Shown: positions 15,428 to 25,425 of the stretch, piece by piece
How the letters are laid out: each line of letters starts with the position of its first letter
Numbering within the stretch: position 1 is the stretch's first letter
NCBI GenBank assembly: GCA_018669845.1
Contig: JABHSO010000063.1
Location: 1-64,000 of the forward strand
Length of the DNA: 64,000 nt
Direction of reading: 5' to 3'
From: Gammaproteobacteria bacterium
Lineage (GTDB): Bacteria > Pseudomonadota > Gammaproteobacteria > GCA-001735895
Translations under genes and position numbers: made by a program
Notes under the pieces: model-generated
Told to the model about the DNA's origin: nothing
The model's database searches: none
Seen by the model: the letters and a program-made list of their open reading frames with translations, nothing else

Positions 15428-16834
15428 CTACGGGTATGTCACTACAACATCATAAACTATTGTCTGTTCTGTTAGAGCTGGAATTGTCAGTTTAAATTCA
15501 GCCATTGTTGGTGAAATTTTTAAATATGCATGTGAAGGTTTTTTTATCATCCAGCTTTGGCTAGGCATGATCTCGGTGATGGCGAGGGTCTGTTGTTCCT
15601 CCCCTCCATTATTTATCTTTATTTTCCGCTTCAGTTGAATCTGTTTTTTACTTAGTTGACGATGATCTTTAGTACTGCGCTCAATTGATATATCAAATGC
15701 TTTTCCCAGTTTTATTTCCAGCTCTTCGCTTATAGCGGTGTGGTCTATATTATCTTCGCCAATAAACTGTTTATGACCCGAATTGTCTTTGCCGTATACC
15801 CTGATAGTTCCTTTTGGCAGAGGTAGTCCAAGGTCGGGTTTTGCATTTTTAAATACCAGTATTTGATCAGGTTTTGATTTTTGTGTATTCAGACCACGGC
15901 TGTTGACATAGGCCTGGTCCTGCAGAATTTTCTGTACTGGAATATTGTTTCTGGCAAATAGTTTTATCTGCTTTGACTGGTTATTGTTGATGGTTGTTTT
16001 ATGTGGAACAGAATACAGGTGATAACCATGTAATGCCTGCTCGGTTACCGGAGCCATAGCCTTGCGCTGGAAGTTATCACTTTCTGCCATCATGGTGCGC
16101 ATAACGCTGGGTCTTTGCATATTTACGTCACCGGCCAGTAACTGCAAATTTGTATTGTGATAACTGATGCCGCTAAAATTTTTGAGGGTGATCCAGCTAT
16201 CTAAAGTGGCCCTGTTTTGTTGTTTATTGAGTTGCATAACATAATCACTTTGCCAGCTTAAACCTGTGGTCAGGTAGGTTAACTCAACTTGCTTTATTCC
16301 TTCGGTGGGCTGATTTAATAATAGAGATAGTGTTGGTGTGGTGCGTAAGTTTCCCGGTACTTCATTAAATATCATGTGGTAATTGGTATTAGGGTTCAAT
16401 GTTTCCAGGCTGCCATCCTGCATCTGTAGAATAATGCCTCCATTGGTAGAGAGGATTTTTCCGTCGATCCATTCAATAGTTTCTCCTGTCTCTTTGGATC
16501 TGCGGGCGATGCGTACATTTTTGCCGATATTTTTATTCACCAGTGACTGGGGTGAAAGCAGATCAAAATCATAATTCTGCTCCAGTACATCCAGACCTTC
16601 AATGGCTACAGTTTGAGGCATTATTTTTTCTGCTACATCCATGAAAGCGAGCCTTTTTGTATCGGTTGGTAAGGTAATGTTGCGACTATCTTTTACCAGT
16701 GCACGGCCACCATTATAAACAGTCAGGCTCAGGTTATTCTGGTCATTGCTGGTTGACTTTGTTTCTGCGAAAACCTGGCTTAATAAGCTGGAAAGAAGTA
16801 ACACGGGAATAACGTGGTATTTAAATTGTTTCAT
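15428..16834 (-). CDS. Secreted DUF4139-domain protein
   Basis: This 468-residue protein has a cleavable signal peptide (hydrophobic core VIPVLLLSSLLSQVFA). A DUF4140-like N-terminal part (LTVYNGGRALVKDSRNITLP) is followed by the DUF4139 beta-rich domain, which includes LTYLTTGLSWQSDYVMQLN and the C-terminal sequence about LAITEIMPSQSW. The family's molecular function is unknown and its location is probably periplasmic. The gene lies back-to-back with the patatin gene (divergent, 128 bases apart) and convergent with aacS. The family call is fairly firm. Confidence 0.82.
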   Translation of the reverse strand: MKQFKYHVIPVLLLSSLLSQVFAETKSTSNDQNNLSLTVYNGGRALVKDSRNITLPTDTKRLAFMDVAEKIMPQTVAIEGLDVLEQNYDFDLLSPQSLVNKNIGKNVRIARRSKETGETIEWIDGKILSTNGGIILQMQDGSLETLNPNTNYHMIFNEVPGNLRTTPTLSLLLNQPTEGIKQVELTYLTTGLSWQSDYVMQLNKQQNRATLDSWITLKNFSGISYHNTNLQLLAGDVNMQRPSVMRTMMAESDNFQRKAMAPVTEQALHGYHLYSVPHKTTINNNQSKQIKLFARNNIPVQKILQDQAYVNSRGLNTQKSKPDQILVFKNAKPDLGLPLPKGTIRVYGKDNSGHKQFIGEDNIDHTAISEELEIKLGKAFDISIERSTKDHRQLSKKQIQLKRKIKINNGGEEQQTLAITEIMPSQSWMIKKPSHAYLKISPTMAEFKLTIPALTEQTIVYDVVVTYP

Positions 16835-16962
16835 AGAGGGCTTCCTTTTTATGTTTTGCTTTTTGCCGAGTTAATAGAATAGGAAAATTAATCAATCCAG
16901 GCAAGATGGTAATTGAAGAATGATTAACCTATAGTGAATGAAACTGAGCAGGGAGAATAATA

Positions 16963-19113
16963 ATGAGTGAAAATTATATCGGTTATAAATCAGGTGCAGA
17001 TTATGCGGGTGCTGAAGATTTAATAGAGGAAGAGTGGGCTTATCTACAGCAAAATCGTGAGGATTTTGATCGTGATAATATCAAAGCCGTTGCTCTGTCT
17101 GGAGGAGGCATTCGATCGGCAAGTTTCTGTTTAGGCGTTATGCAGGCTTTGGCTGCAAATGATAAATTAAAAAAAATAGACTATCTATCAACTGTTTCTG
17201 GTGGTGGTTATATCGGGGGATCTCTGTCCTGGTTATGGAGTGGCTTGTGGAAAAAATCGGGTTCTCAAAGTCCTGATTTTGGAGTAGCCCCAGGTGATTT
17301 CCCTTATGGAACAGAAGGCAGACGTTTTGATTCTTTAGATCCTCAGGCAAATCGAAACCAGGCATCATTACTTCGACACTTACGCCAACATGGAAAGTAC
17401 CTGACGCCGGGTAATGGTATTTCAGCGCTCTCTTTTGTATCCATTGTGTTGCGAAGTATTGTCATGGGCTTTGTGACTTTGATGGCTTTGGCCAGCTTTG
17501 TATTTGCCCTGTTTTATTCAGTTAGTATTTTTAATCCCGGCGATGCAGTGGCTAAATATTTCTGGGATGTTGCTGGCTTATCTCTGTTGCTGGGTTACCT
17601 GGGATTACACTTTTTGTACATGGTAGTGCTGGCCGGGTTGAAGCATACCTCGAACAGTCAACAGGGTTATAAACTCCTGCGATTATTTGAAACGGTTTTA
17701 CCCTGGCCATTAATATTTGCGTTGTTTGTGTACTTATTAGCATCGATACACTGGGTTCAGGTGAGCTTGAGTGATTGTGCATTGTCTCTACAGGTAGCAA
17801 GTGGTTCAACATTGCTGGGTGCGTTATTTGGTTCAATAAGTAAAGATTCAGGCTGGCGCAAATATTTATCCTATATTCCTCACAGCTTACAAATGATCCT
17901 GGCTGCAGTGTTGATGATTTTTGGCTTACTGGTCTTAGCCGATTTTGTTGTTGAAAAAATGGTTGTTGTTGGCGGTAATGATTACCTGGTCATGACTGCG
18001 ATATGTGCTTTATTTGTTACCCTTGTAGCCTATATTCTGCCCATCAATAATATTTCTATCCATCGTTATTATCGTGATCGGTTAATGGAAACTTTTATGC
18101 CTGATGCAGAGAAAATAATTAATGGTGATGAAGCATTTGAGGCGAACCGGGCAAATGGAACGGCGGTGCATAAAATGAAACTGGATAAAAATAATCCAGT
18201 GCCTTATCACCTGATAAATACGAATATTATTCTGGTTGAATCTGATATTGCTAAATTTCGTGGCAGGGGTGGTGATAACTTTTTACTCAGTCCCCTGTTT
18301 TCAGGCAGTAATGCTACCGGGTGGAGAAAAACTGAAGAATTCTGTGGTGGCAAGATTACTTTGCCGACAGCAGTGGCTATTTCAGGGGCAGCGGCCAACC
18401 CGGATTCGGGTGTTGCTGGTCGAGGGCTGACGACTAATGTAGTTGTTTCAGTATTGATGTCTATATTTAATCTTCGTCTTGGATATTGGGCCAGTAATCC
18501 AAACCCTAAAAAACAAAAAGACCAACGAAAAATTCCTGGTTATTTAATACCCGGATTCTGGGAAATGTTGCGACGAAATAAAATGAATGAAACAGCCGAA
18601 TTTGTTCAATTGTCTGATGGAGGACACTTTGAAAATCTGGCTCTGTATGAATTATTTAGGCGAAGAGCAAGTCTAATAATTGTCTGTGATGCAGGTGCAG
18701 ATGCAAATTATGAGTTTAGTGACTTAGCTAATGCTATTGAAAAAGCCAGGGTTGATTTTGGTGTCAAAGTTGATATCAATAAAGAAGATCTTGACGTTTT
18801 AGTACCGGCAACCAGTCCCGGTCAATCGGGTATGGATTATCCTGTCGCTGAACAGGGGTATCTGCTGGCTGATATTTTTTATGAAAATGGAGACAGTGAT
18901 GTTAAACCGGGAAAACTTATTTATATTAAAACCACTTTAACAAAAGATATAAATGCAGATATTCATGGCTACAAACGGGTTAATCCTTCTTTTCCTGATC
19001 AATCGACTGTTGATCAGTTTTTTGATGAAGTGCAGTTTGAAGCCTACAGAGAACTGGGCTGGCAGATAGCGCAGGATATGCTAAAGAATGAAGATGTTAA
19101 GTTGCTTCTTTAG
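16963..19113 (+). CDS. Patatin-like phospholipase with internal membrane domain
   Basis: The 716-residue protein has a patatin lipase split by a multi-pass membrane segment. The oxyanion motif ALSGGGIRSASF is near residue 45, the nucleophile S79 lies in STVSGGGYIGG, and the dyad aspartate D552 lies in LSDGGHFENLALYEL. Between them, hydrophobic helices lie at about 160-190, 205-230, 247-265, 312-335 and 342-362. The first position of the GxSxG elbow is not glycine (T-V-S-G-G), as in many patatins. It is expected to hydrolyse acyl lipids at the membrane. It is followed by a strong terminator hairpin. Confidence 0.9.
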   Translation: MSENYIGYKSGADYAGAEDLIEEEWAYLQQNREDFDRDNIKAVALSGGGIRSASFCLGVMQALAANDKLKKIDYLSTVSGGGYIGGSLSWLWSGLWKKSGSQSPDFGVAPGDFPYGTEGRRFDSLDPQANRNQASLLRHLRQHGKYLTPGNGISALSFVSIVLRSIVMGFVTLMALASFVFALFYSVSIFNPGDAVAKYFWDVAGLSLLLGYLGLHFLYMVVLAGLKHTSNSQQGYKLLRLFETVLPWPLIFALFVYLLASIHWVQVSLSDCALSLQVASGSTLLGALFGSISKDSGWRKYLSYIPHSLQMILAAVLMIFGLLVLADFVVEKMVVVGGNDYLVMTAICALFVTLVAYILPINNISIHRYYRDRLMETFMPDAEKIINGDEAFEANRANGTAVHKMKLDKNNPVPYHLINTNIILVESDIAKFRGRGGDNFLLSPLFSGSNATGWRKTEEFCGGKITLPTAVAISGAAANPDSGVAGRGLTTNVVVSVLMSIFNLRLGYWASNPNPKKQKDQRKIPGYLIPGFWEMLRRNKMNETAEFVQLSDGGHFENLALYELFRRRASLIIVCDAGADANYEFSDLANAIEKARVDFGVKVDINKEDLDVLVPATSPGQSGMDYPVAEQGYLLADIFYENGDSDVKPGKLIYIKTTLTKDINADIHGYKRVNPSFPDQSTVDQFFDEVQFEAYRELGWQIAQDMLKNEDVKLLL

Positions 19114-19154
19114 TGGTAACTTAAAAAGTAGGGGGTAAATACTGAATGCTCTCA

Positions 19155-19189
19155 GACAAAAAAAGGGCTGCAAATAGCAGCCCTTTTTT
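19155..19189. terminator. Bidirectional intrinsic terminator
   Basis: The stem GGGCTGC / GCAGCCC (19165-19171 and 19177-19183) encloses loop AAATA. It is flanked by A-run on the left and T-run on the right, so it can terminate the patatin gene on the plus strand and the OmpA gene on the minus strand. Confidence 0.9.
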
Positions 19190-19208
19190 ATTGTTTGCCT
19201 GAAGTAAA

Positions 19209-19895
19209 TTAACCTTCAGCTTCAACCGGTATTAAAGTCAACTCAACGCGACGATTTTGTGCACGGCCAGTAGTCGTTTTATTGTCAGCAATGGGGCGTC
19301 CTTCACCGCGTCCTACGGTCATGACACGATCGAAACTGATTCCACCATTATCAATCAGGTAGTTACCTACGCTGGTTGCACGGTAGTAAGATAGTTTCTG
19401 GTTAGATTCGGTAGAGCCTACGCTATCGGTATGTCCGGCTACTTCGATCAGGGTTTGATTGAATTCATTTAATACTAAAACAACCGAATCCAGCACTTCA
19501 CCAAAATTAGCCTGCAATGTTGATTTTCCAGTAGCAAAAGTGATATTGCCTGGCATATTTAAAATAACCTCATCACCATTACGGGTAACACTGACGCCAG
19601 TACCTTCGAGTTGATCGCGTAATTTAGCTTCCTGTTTATCCATGTAAGCACCAACGCCTGCGCCTGTTACGCCACCAACACCTGCGCCAACTAAAATCGC
19701 TTTGCGACGATCACGGCTGCTTTTATCACGGGCTGAAATATATCCAATCAGTGCTCCGATGCCTGCTCCAATAGCACCACCTTTAGTAGTACTGCTAGTT
19801 TTTTGTTCTCCGGTATAGGCATCCAGTGTTTTACAGCCAGAAACTGAAGCTGAAAGAGCAGCGATAATGGCTACGGTAATAAGTTTATATTTCAT
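19209..19895 (-). CDS. OmpA-family outer-membrane lipoprotein with glycine zipper
   Basis: The 228-residue lipoprotein has lipobox ASVSGC (Cys at about residue 21). A glycine-zipper segment (GGAIGAGIGALIGYISA and VGAGVGGVTGAGVGAYMD) is followed by an OmpA C-terminal peptidoglycan-binding domain (about 115-225) with the signature EVAGHTDSVGS and NQKLSYYRATSVGNYL. This is the YiaD-like arrangement: anchored in the outer membrane and bound to peptidoglycan, with a role in envelope stability. It is transcribed alone and convergent with the patatin gene, sharing its terminator. Confidence 0.92.
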   Translation of the reverse strand: MKYKLITVAIIAALSASVSGCKTLDAYTGEQKTSSTTKGGAIGAGIGALIGYISARDKSSRDRRKAILVGAGVGGVTGAGVGAYMDKQEAKLRDQLEGTGVSVTRNGDEVILNMPGNITFATGKSTLQANFGEVLDSVVLVLNEFNQTLIEVAGHTDSVGSTESNQKLSYYRATSVGNYLIDNGGISFDRVMTVGRGEGRPIADNKTTTGRAQNRRVELTLIPVEAEG

Positions 19896-20075
19896 GGGGC
19901 TCTCCTAAAAATTAGATCATTCTAACAATTGAGTTTATTGAAGTCATTGGAATTAAGTAACAATATATTAGAGTTTGTTAATGTAGGTTTGTAATTCATC
20001 GGCTAAAAGTTATTGTGATTTTATTCGGTCTTAGTAAACTCATTCTGATTTATCGATACGATTATATTTTGAACT

Positions 20076-21314
20076 ATGAATAAACGACTGGTTATTGGCC
20101 GTTTACTTCCGGTACTGATTATTGTGCTGGCAGTGAGTGCTTTTTCCTATTTGAAAGCCAGCAAACCGGAACGCAAGAAACCGGTTGCAAAGGAAAAAGT
20201 CTGGCTCATTAATGCTATATCTGTGAAGCCGGGTTCACTAGCGCCTGAATTAACCTTGCATGGTAAAGTTGAGACCCCTGCTTTGCTTAGAGCGGCAGCA
20301 CCGGGAGCGGGTCAGATAACGCAGGTTCTGGTTCGTCCCGGCGAGATAGTGAAACCGGGACAGGTACTGGTTAGCATGGATGACCGTGATTTTGCCGCTG
20401 CAAATTTGCAGGCTAAAGCAGATGTTATGGATATTGATGCTCAGCTGGCTGAACTCAAAATCAGGAATTTGTCCAATGTAAAAGCTTTGGAGCAGGAGAA
20501 AAAATTACTGGACCTGGCTAACAGAGAAGTGAAAAGAGTCGAACGGTTGAAAAGTAATAATCTGACTTCTGAATCTGCTTTATCCGATGCTCATGAAATG
20601 TTGGGCAGGCAGGAACTTTCTTTGCTAGGCAAACAACTGGAAGTTGATCGTTATAAAACGACAGTCAAGCAATTACGGGCCAGGTTATCTCGTGCAAAAG
20701 CGCGTCTTGCTGAAACTAGCCTTGCAATTGAACGTAGTGAAATTAGTGCTGATTTTGCAGGTATCATCGCCAAAGTGCCTGTTTCTACGGGTGATCGGGT
20801 TCAAGTTGCAGATATTCTTGTGAGCCTTTATGCACTGGATTCGCTTGAGATTCGAGCCAGCATTCCGGCCGGTTATCAGGCTGAAATTCAAACTGCTTTA
20901 GAAAATGGTGATCTACTAACAGCCAGGGCAGAAATGTCTGGCAACCTTTTCCAGCTTGAGCTACTCAGGCTGGCCGGTGAAGCTCGTGCCGATGGCATCG
21001 ATGCATATTTTAAAGTGACTGATGGTTCCAGCAGGTTACGAATTGGTAACCTTTTAAATGTAAATTTACAACGCCCTGTGCAACACAATGTGATTGCTGT
21101 TCCTTATCGGGCAATTTATGGTAACAACCGTGTTTACATACATCGTGAAGATCGCATGGTTGCGGTGGATGTGGAAGCTGTGGGTCTATTTGAAGAAGAT
21201 GGCAAACCCGCATTATTAATTCGCAGTAATAATCTCCAGTCGGGAGATCAAATTATTACCACTCATCTTTCGAATGCGGTAGACGGTTTGAAAGTTAAGT
21301 TGGTGAATGAATAA
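20076..21314 (+). CDS. RND efflux periplasmic adaptor (membrane fusion protein)
   Basis: The 412-residue HlyD/AcrA-type adaptor has an N-terminal membrane anchor (about 7-25, LLPVLIIVLAVSAFSYL) and a split lipoyl domain (APGAGQITQVLVRPGEIVKPGQVL and later ADFAGIIAKVPVSTGDRV). A coiled-coil hairpin lies between the lipoyl halves, followed by a beta-barrel and membrane-proximal domain. It joins the inner-membrane pump encoded 205 bases downstream to an outer-membrane channel not found in this window. Its start is ATG at 20076 after a divergent gap with the OmpA gene. The family is clear; the exported substrate is unknown. Confidence 0.92.
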   Translation: MNKRLVIGRLLPVLIIVLAVSAFSYLKASKPERKKPVAKEKVWLINAISVKPGSLAPELTLHGKVETPALLRAAAPGAGQITQVLVRPGEIVKPGQVLVSMDDRDFAAANLQAKADVMDIDAQLAELKIRNLSNVKALEQEKKLLDLANREVKRVERLKSNNLTSESALSDAHEMLGRQELSLLGKQLEVDRYKTTVKQLRARLSRAKARLAETSLAIERSEISADFAGIIAKVPVSTGDRVQVADILVSLYALDSLEIRASIPAGYQAEIQTALENGDLLTARAEMSGNLFQLELLRLAGEARADGIDAYFKVTDGSSRLRIGNLLNVNLQRPVQHNVIAVPYRAIYGNNRVYIHREDRMVAVDVEAVGLFEEDGKPALLIRSNNLQSGDQIITTHLSNAVDGLKVKLVNE

Positions 21315-21519
21315 CGATACATTACGAACTAGGGCAGGATGCCGTGGAGAAAACCATGCAGAAGTTAGTGTTGAGTCACAAAGTAAAATAGTTGGGATTA
21401 ACCTGGTGAGTAATAGAAGTTAAATGATTTTATGCAACCCAGATAAGTGTTACTTCTTCGTACACTTCGTGTCTTCGTGGTGAAAAGTCTTTAAAAAAAT
21501 ATATTTATCTTATAGAAAA

Positions 21520-24500
21520 ATGAAACATAAAAACGATCTGTTAGGTATTTTTGTCAATCATAAGGTTGCACCGAATCTGTTGATGGTGATCATGATTCTG
21601 GCTGGACTGGTGGCGTTGAAGAAACTGAATGTACAGTTTTTTCCTAACTTTGAATTTGATGCCATCTCTATCAGTACCGTGTGGAGTGGGGCCAGTGCTG
21701 AAGATATAGAGCGCGCCATTACGATTCCACAGGAACAGCGTTTGCGCAATGTCGATGGTCTGGATGAAATGAGTTCTTCTTCTGCACCTGGTGTTTCCGG
21801 CATCACGCTGAACTTTGAAGAAGGTATGGACATGATTCTGGCGCTGGATCAGGTGAAGAAGCAGGTGGATGACTTCACCAGTCTGCCTCAGGATGCAGAG
21901 CAGCCCAGAGTATCTCAGAGTATTCGTTATGAATCGGTTGCCCGACTGTTGATTAGCGGGCCCAATAATCTTGATGATTTGCGCAAACTGGCGAGAAAGT
22001 TTGAGCAACAGCTACTGGATCGGGGCATCGATAAAGTTGATCTGGAAGGGTTGCCCAAAGAATCAATTTTGATTTCGGTACCTTCCGAGCAAATGTATAA
22101 CCTGGGGCTTAACCTGTCACAGATCGGTGCAAAAATTGATCAGGTCAGCCAGGATTTGCCTGCAGGACTTGCAGGGGAAAATGATGGGACACGCGAGCTC
22201 CGTAGCCTGAATCAACGACGAACCCCCAAAAGCTTTGAAGATTTACCGCTACTAGGCAGTGAAGGTAATCGAATCAATCTGGGGGATATTGCCCACATAG
22301 AACGGCGTATTAAAAGTGGTACGCAAACCATCACGCTGGAAGATAAAAAAACGGCAGTTCTGGTGTTGCGGCGTAGTGTGAATGGCGACTCGTTAAAATC
22401 TGCAGAAATATTGCAACAATGGCTGGATGAGGTAAAACCAACATTGCCACCGAGTGTGACAGTTAAGGTGTTCAGTGAGCGTTGGCAATTGATCAAACAG
22501 CGTATCATGCTGCTGCTGAAAAATGGTGCAGGTGGATTGGTACTCGTGCTGCTAATTTTATACGCGTTCCTGTCGACCCGGGTTGCTTTCTGGGTGGCTG
22601 TGGGTATTCCCATATCATTCATGGCGACTCTTGCTGTACTTTATCTGGCAGGCGGTAGTATCAACATGATCAGCCTGTTTGGGTTGATCATGGCGCTTGG
22701 TATTATTGTGGATGATGCGATTGTGGTAGGGGAGGATGCCCAGGCTCATTACGACATGGGAGAAGACCCGCTTAAAGCGTCTGAAGGTGGTGCGCGGCGT
22801 ATGTTATCACCGGTTATGGCTTCTTCTTTGACCACGATTGCTGCATTTCTGCCATTGATGCTGATTGGCGGCCGAATGGGTAATATGATGCAGGCAATTC
22901 CGATGGTGATTATCAGTGTCATCATTGCCTCGTTGATAGAAAGTTTTCTTATCCTGCCTGGGCATTTGCGCCATGCATTTGTTGATAACCACCGGGATAC
23001 TCGTTCAGCCCTTCGTATCAAGCTGGATAATGCTTTTGAATATTTTCGTGATCGAATGTTCAGACCTGTTATTACACTAGCCATTGAATTTCGCTGGAGT
23101 ACTATTGCACTGGGTATCGGGGTGTTTATTCTGACCATAGGTTTAATTTTGGGAAGCCGGGTTGGCTGGCGCTTTTTTCCATCACCAGAATCCACGACGG
23201 TTTATGCTAATGTCAGGTTTGTAGCGGGTAGCGGGCAGGATTCGGTTGAAAAATTTCTTACTCATATGGAGCGGACACTGCATCAAACGATAGAAGGTCT
23301 GGATGAAAAAGTGGTTGATACCTATTACGTCAGGCATGCTTCATCCACCGGTAAGGGTCGTGCTATTAAAGGTGAGCGCAATGGTTCTATCTACGTCGAA
23401 TTAACAGCACCAGATAGTAGAAACACTAATAATAACAAGTTCATCAAATTATGGAAAAAGCGAGTTAAAATTCCTGCAGGAGTTGAATCTTTTAAAATTT
23501 CCTCACGACGCACCGGGCCTTCAAAGCGGGATTTAAATGTTCGTTTAAGCGGTGGTGATCCACAGCAAATGAAGCTGGCAGCTCTGGAGCTTGCCGAAGC
23601 ATTAAAGGGCATAGCGGGAGTAAGTGCAGTTGATGATGATTTGCCCTACGGTTTTGAACAATTGATTTATTCTCTGACACCGGCAGGTGAAGCTCTGGGG
23701 TTGAGTATTATTGATCTGGGACGGCAGTTAAGAGCGGCTTATGATGGGATTTTACTGCAACGCTTTCAGGATGGTGCCGATGAAGTTGATGTCAGGATTC
23801 AACTACCAGACTCTGAAAAGCGCTATTTAACCAGTCTGGACAAGTTACCGGTTCAATTACCTGATGGACGTTTTGTGCCTCTCAACAGCGTGGCATCCTG
23901 GGCATCCCGTCAGGGCTTTGAAACGTTAAGACACACGGATGGTTTACTGGCAGTTTCGGTCACCGCCGATGTGAATGAAGACATTAATAATACGGAAGAT
24001 ATTACGACAGACTTACGTGAATCTACACTGCCTGAATTAACTTCTCGATATGGCATAAATTATTCGCTCGAAGGTCGAGCCGCCAGCCAGCGTGAAACAC
24101 TGACCGATATGAAAATTGGGGTCGGCATTGCTTTTGCGTTAATTTATCTGGTACTAGCCTGGGTGTTTTCTTCTTATGGCTGGCCTTTTCTGGTGATGCT
24201 GACTATTCCACTTGGTTTAACCGGGGCGGTGTTGGGTCACTGGGTTATGGGCATGGATATGACCATGTTAAGCCTGTTCGGTTTTTTTGGCCTGTCCGGC
24301 ATCGTGGTTAATGATTCGATTATTCTGGTGACATTTTATAAACATATTCGGGCAAAAGGTTTGAGCATTCATATGGCGTTGGTTGAAGCAGCCTGTCAGC
24401 GGTTACGTGCTGTGTTGTTGACATCTTTAACCACCATAGCAGGCCTAACCCCCTTATTATTTGAAACGTCTCGGCAGGCGCAATTTCTTATTCCAATGGC

Positions 24501-24639
24501 TGTTTCCATTGCTTTTGGACTGGCTTATGCAACATTATTGATTCTGATGGTGATTCCTGCCATGTTATCGGTGTATGAAGATGTGGCAGAGTGGTTTAAG
24601 CAGGGCAGTAACCCTGTGAGTACTGAAGTGAATTCGTAG
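21520..24639 (+). CDS. RND-family efflux transporter permease
   Basis: This 1039-residue inner-membrane proton-driven pump of the AcrB/MexB (HAE) superfamily has 12 expected helices and two large periplasmic loops. Recognisable features are the N-terminal FPNFEFDAISISTVWSGASA, the TM4 motif MALGIIVDDAIVVGEDA with the paired aspartates used in proton relay, and the repeat-half counterpart GLSGIVVNDSIILVTFYKH. The 205-base gap after the adaptor gene has no gene. It contains a short stretch with three cttcgt units (about 21463-21478). The pump is in the same orientation as the adaptor and presumably forms one complex with it. Confidence 0.93.
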   Translation: MKHKNDLLGIFVNHKVAPNLLMVIMILAGLVALKKLNVQFFPNFEFDAISISTVWSGASAEDIERAITIPQEQRLRNVDGLDEMSSSSAPGVSGITLNFEEGMDMILALDQVKKQVDDFTSLPQDAEQPRVSQSIRYESVARLLISGPNNLDDLRKLARKFEQQLLDRGIDKVDLEGLPKESILISVPSEQMYNLGLNLSQIGAKIDQVSQDLPAGLAGENDGTRELRSLNQRRTPKSFEDLPLLGSEGNRINLGDIAHIERRIKSGTQTITLEDKKTAVLVLRRSVNGDSLKSAEILQQWLDEVKPTLPPSVTVKVFSERWQLIKQRIMLLLKNGAGGLVLVLLILYAFLSTRVAFWVAVGIPISFMATLAVLYLAGGSINMISLFGLIMALGIIVDDAIVVGEDAQAHYDMGEDPLKASEGGARRMLSPVMASSLTTIAAFLPLMLIGGRMGNMMQAIPMVIISVIIASLIESFLILPGHLRHAFVDNHRDTRSALRIKLDNAFEYFRDRMFRPVITLAIEFRWSTIALGIGVFILTIGLILGSRVGWRFFPSPESTTVYANVRFVAGSGQDSVEKFLTHMERTLHQTIEGLDEKVVDTYYVRHASSTGKGRAIKGERNGSIYVELTAPDSRNTNNNKFIKLWKKRVKIPAGVESFKISSRRTGPSKRDLNVRLSGGDPQQMKLAALELAEALKGIAGVSAVDDDLPYGFEQLIYSLTPAGEALGLSIIDLGRQLRAAYDGILLQRFQDGADEVDVRIQLPDSEKRYLTSLDKLPVQLPDGRFVPLNSVASWASRQGFETLRHTDGLLAVSVTADVNEDINNTEDITTDLRESTLPELTSRYGINYSLEGRAASQRETLTDMKIGVGIAFALIYLVLAWVFSSYGWPFLVMLTIPLGLTGAVLGHWVMGMDMTMLSLFGFFGLSGIVVNDSIILVTFYKHIRAKGLSIHMALVEAACQRLRAVLLTSLTTIAGLTPLLFETSRQAQFLIPMAVSIAFGLAYATLLILMVIPAMLSVYEDVAEWFKQGSNPVSTEVNS

Positions 24640-24723
24640 AGGGAGCTCTGCGTAATCATAAAAATTAAAAAAAAGCATAGAGCGTTCTGTGTGATGAGAT
24701 ATAAGTTGCGGAGAGGATTATAG

Positions 24724-25101
24724 CGATATGCCGCCAATTTATTGGATTTGGTTTCAGCCAAAGAGTCAGAAGTTGCCAGGGCTAACTGGTTAAAGCAGAA
24801 CCCTAAAGGTAATGGCAAGGTGGCGACACTTGGCTGGTGTTTTGGTGGTGGCTGGTCGCTGGAAACATCTTTGCTGGCACCGGTTGATGCAATGGTTATC
24901 TACTATGGCTGTGTAACCAGGTCGGTGGTTCATCTTGCTTCATGAAACAGACCGGTTTCTGGGCACTTTGGTATTTTCGATAAATCCATTAATGAAAAAA
25001 TGGTAGGAAAGTTTGAAAAAGCACTGGATGAGGCTGGTAAGGAAGATGATACCCATCACTGGTCTACCGCTAATCATGCTTTCACAAATCCGGTCGTGTG
25101 A
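24724..25101 (+). pseudogene. Dienelactone hydrolase remnant, 5'-truncated with in-frame stop
   Basis: In one frame the sequence reads NLLDLVSAKESEVARANWLK, then the nucleophile-elbow signature TLGWCFGGGWS (Cys in place of Ser, typical for dienelactone hydrolase), and VDAMVIYYG. It then hits TGA at 24943-24945. The same frame continues with PVSGHFGIFDKSI, VGKFEKALDEAGK and the catalytic-His region STANHAFTNPVV, ending at 25101. About the first 100 residues of the family (with the Asp-Leu-Tyr segment) are absent, and the preceding codon at 24721 is a stop. This is a decayed gene, not a functional hydrolase. Confidence 0.75.
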
Positions 25102-25123
25102 CCTGAAATAATTAAGTTTGTAC

Positions 25124-25145
25124 CAATCACATATATATGTGATTG
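25124..25145. repeat. Perfect 22-bp AT-rich palindrome
   Basis: The sequence CAATCACATATATATGTGATTG is its own reverse complement (quoted in two halves: CAATCACATAT and ATATGTGATTG). It follows the hydrolase remnant, has no T-run and no gene start within about 280 bases. It could be a regulator-binding site left from a lost gene or a mobile-element end. Confidence 0.6.
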
Positions 25146-25280
25146 ATTCTTGGAGTATCAACTTGTTAGAAAAATTAGTTTAAGTCTGTACTCTTTCCTA
25201 TCCTCAAAAACGGTCATTCATTTTCATTGTTAAAATAACAGTAGACCCGAATTTTCCGGCCTCTACAGCCGTAGGAACCG

Positions 25281-25300
25281 GCATAAGTGGCGATTGGAGA
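25281..25300 (+). repeat. 20-bp dispersed repeat, copy A
   Basis: The sequence gcataagtggcgattggaga matches 26941-26960 at 19 of 20 positions in the same orientation. The second copy spans the right end of the MITE-like element, so this one may mark a lost or partial copy of that element. Confidence 0.6.
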
Positions 25301-25425
25301 TAGTCACATAACGATGTAAATAGATATCAATTAATACTGACCCGAATGCCACTAAGTTAAGGCGGTTTTTCACTGACCATTAGTGGTAAAATTATACTGA
25401 ATTTCACCACTAATTATCGACAAAT

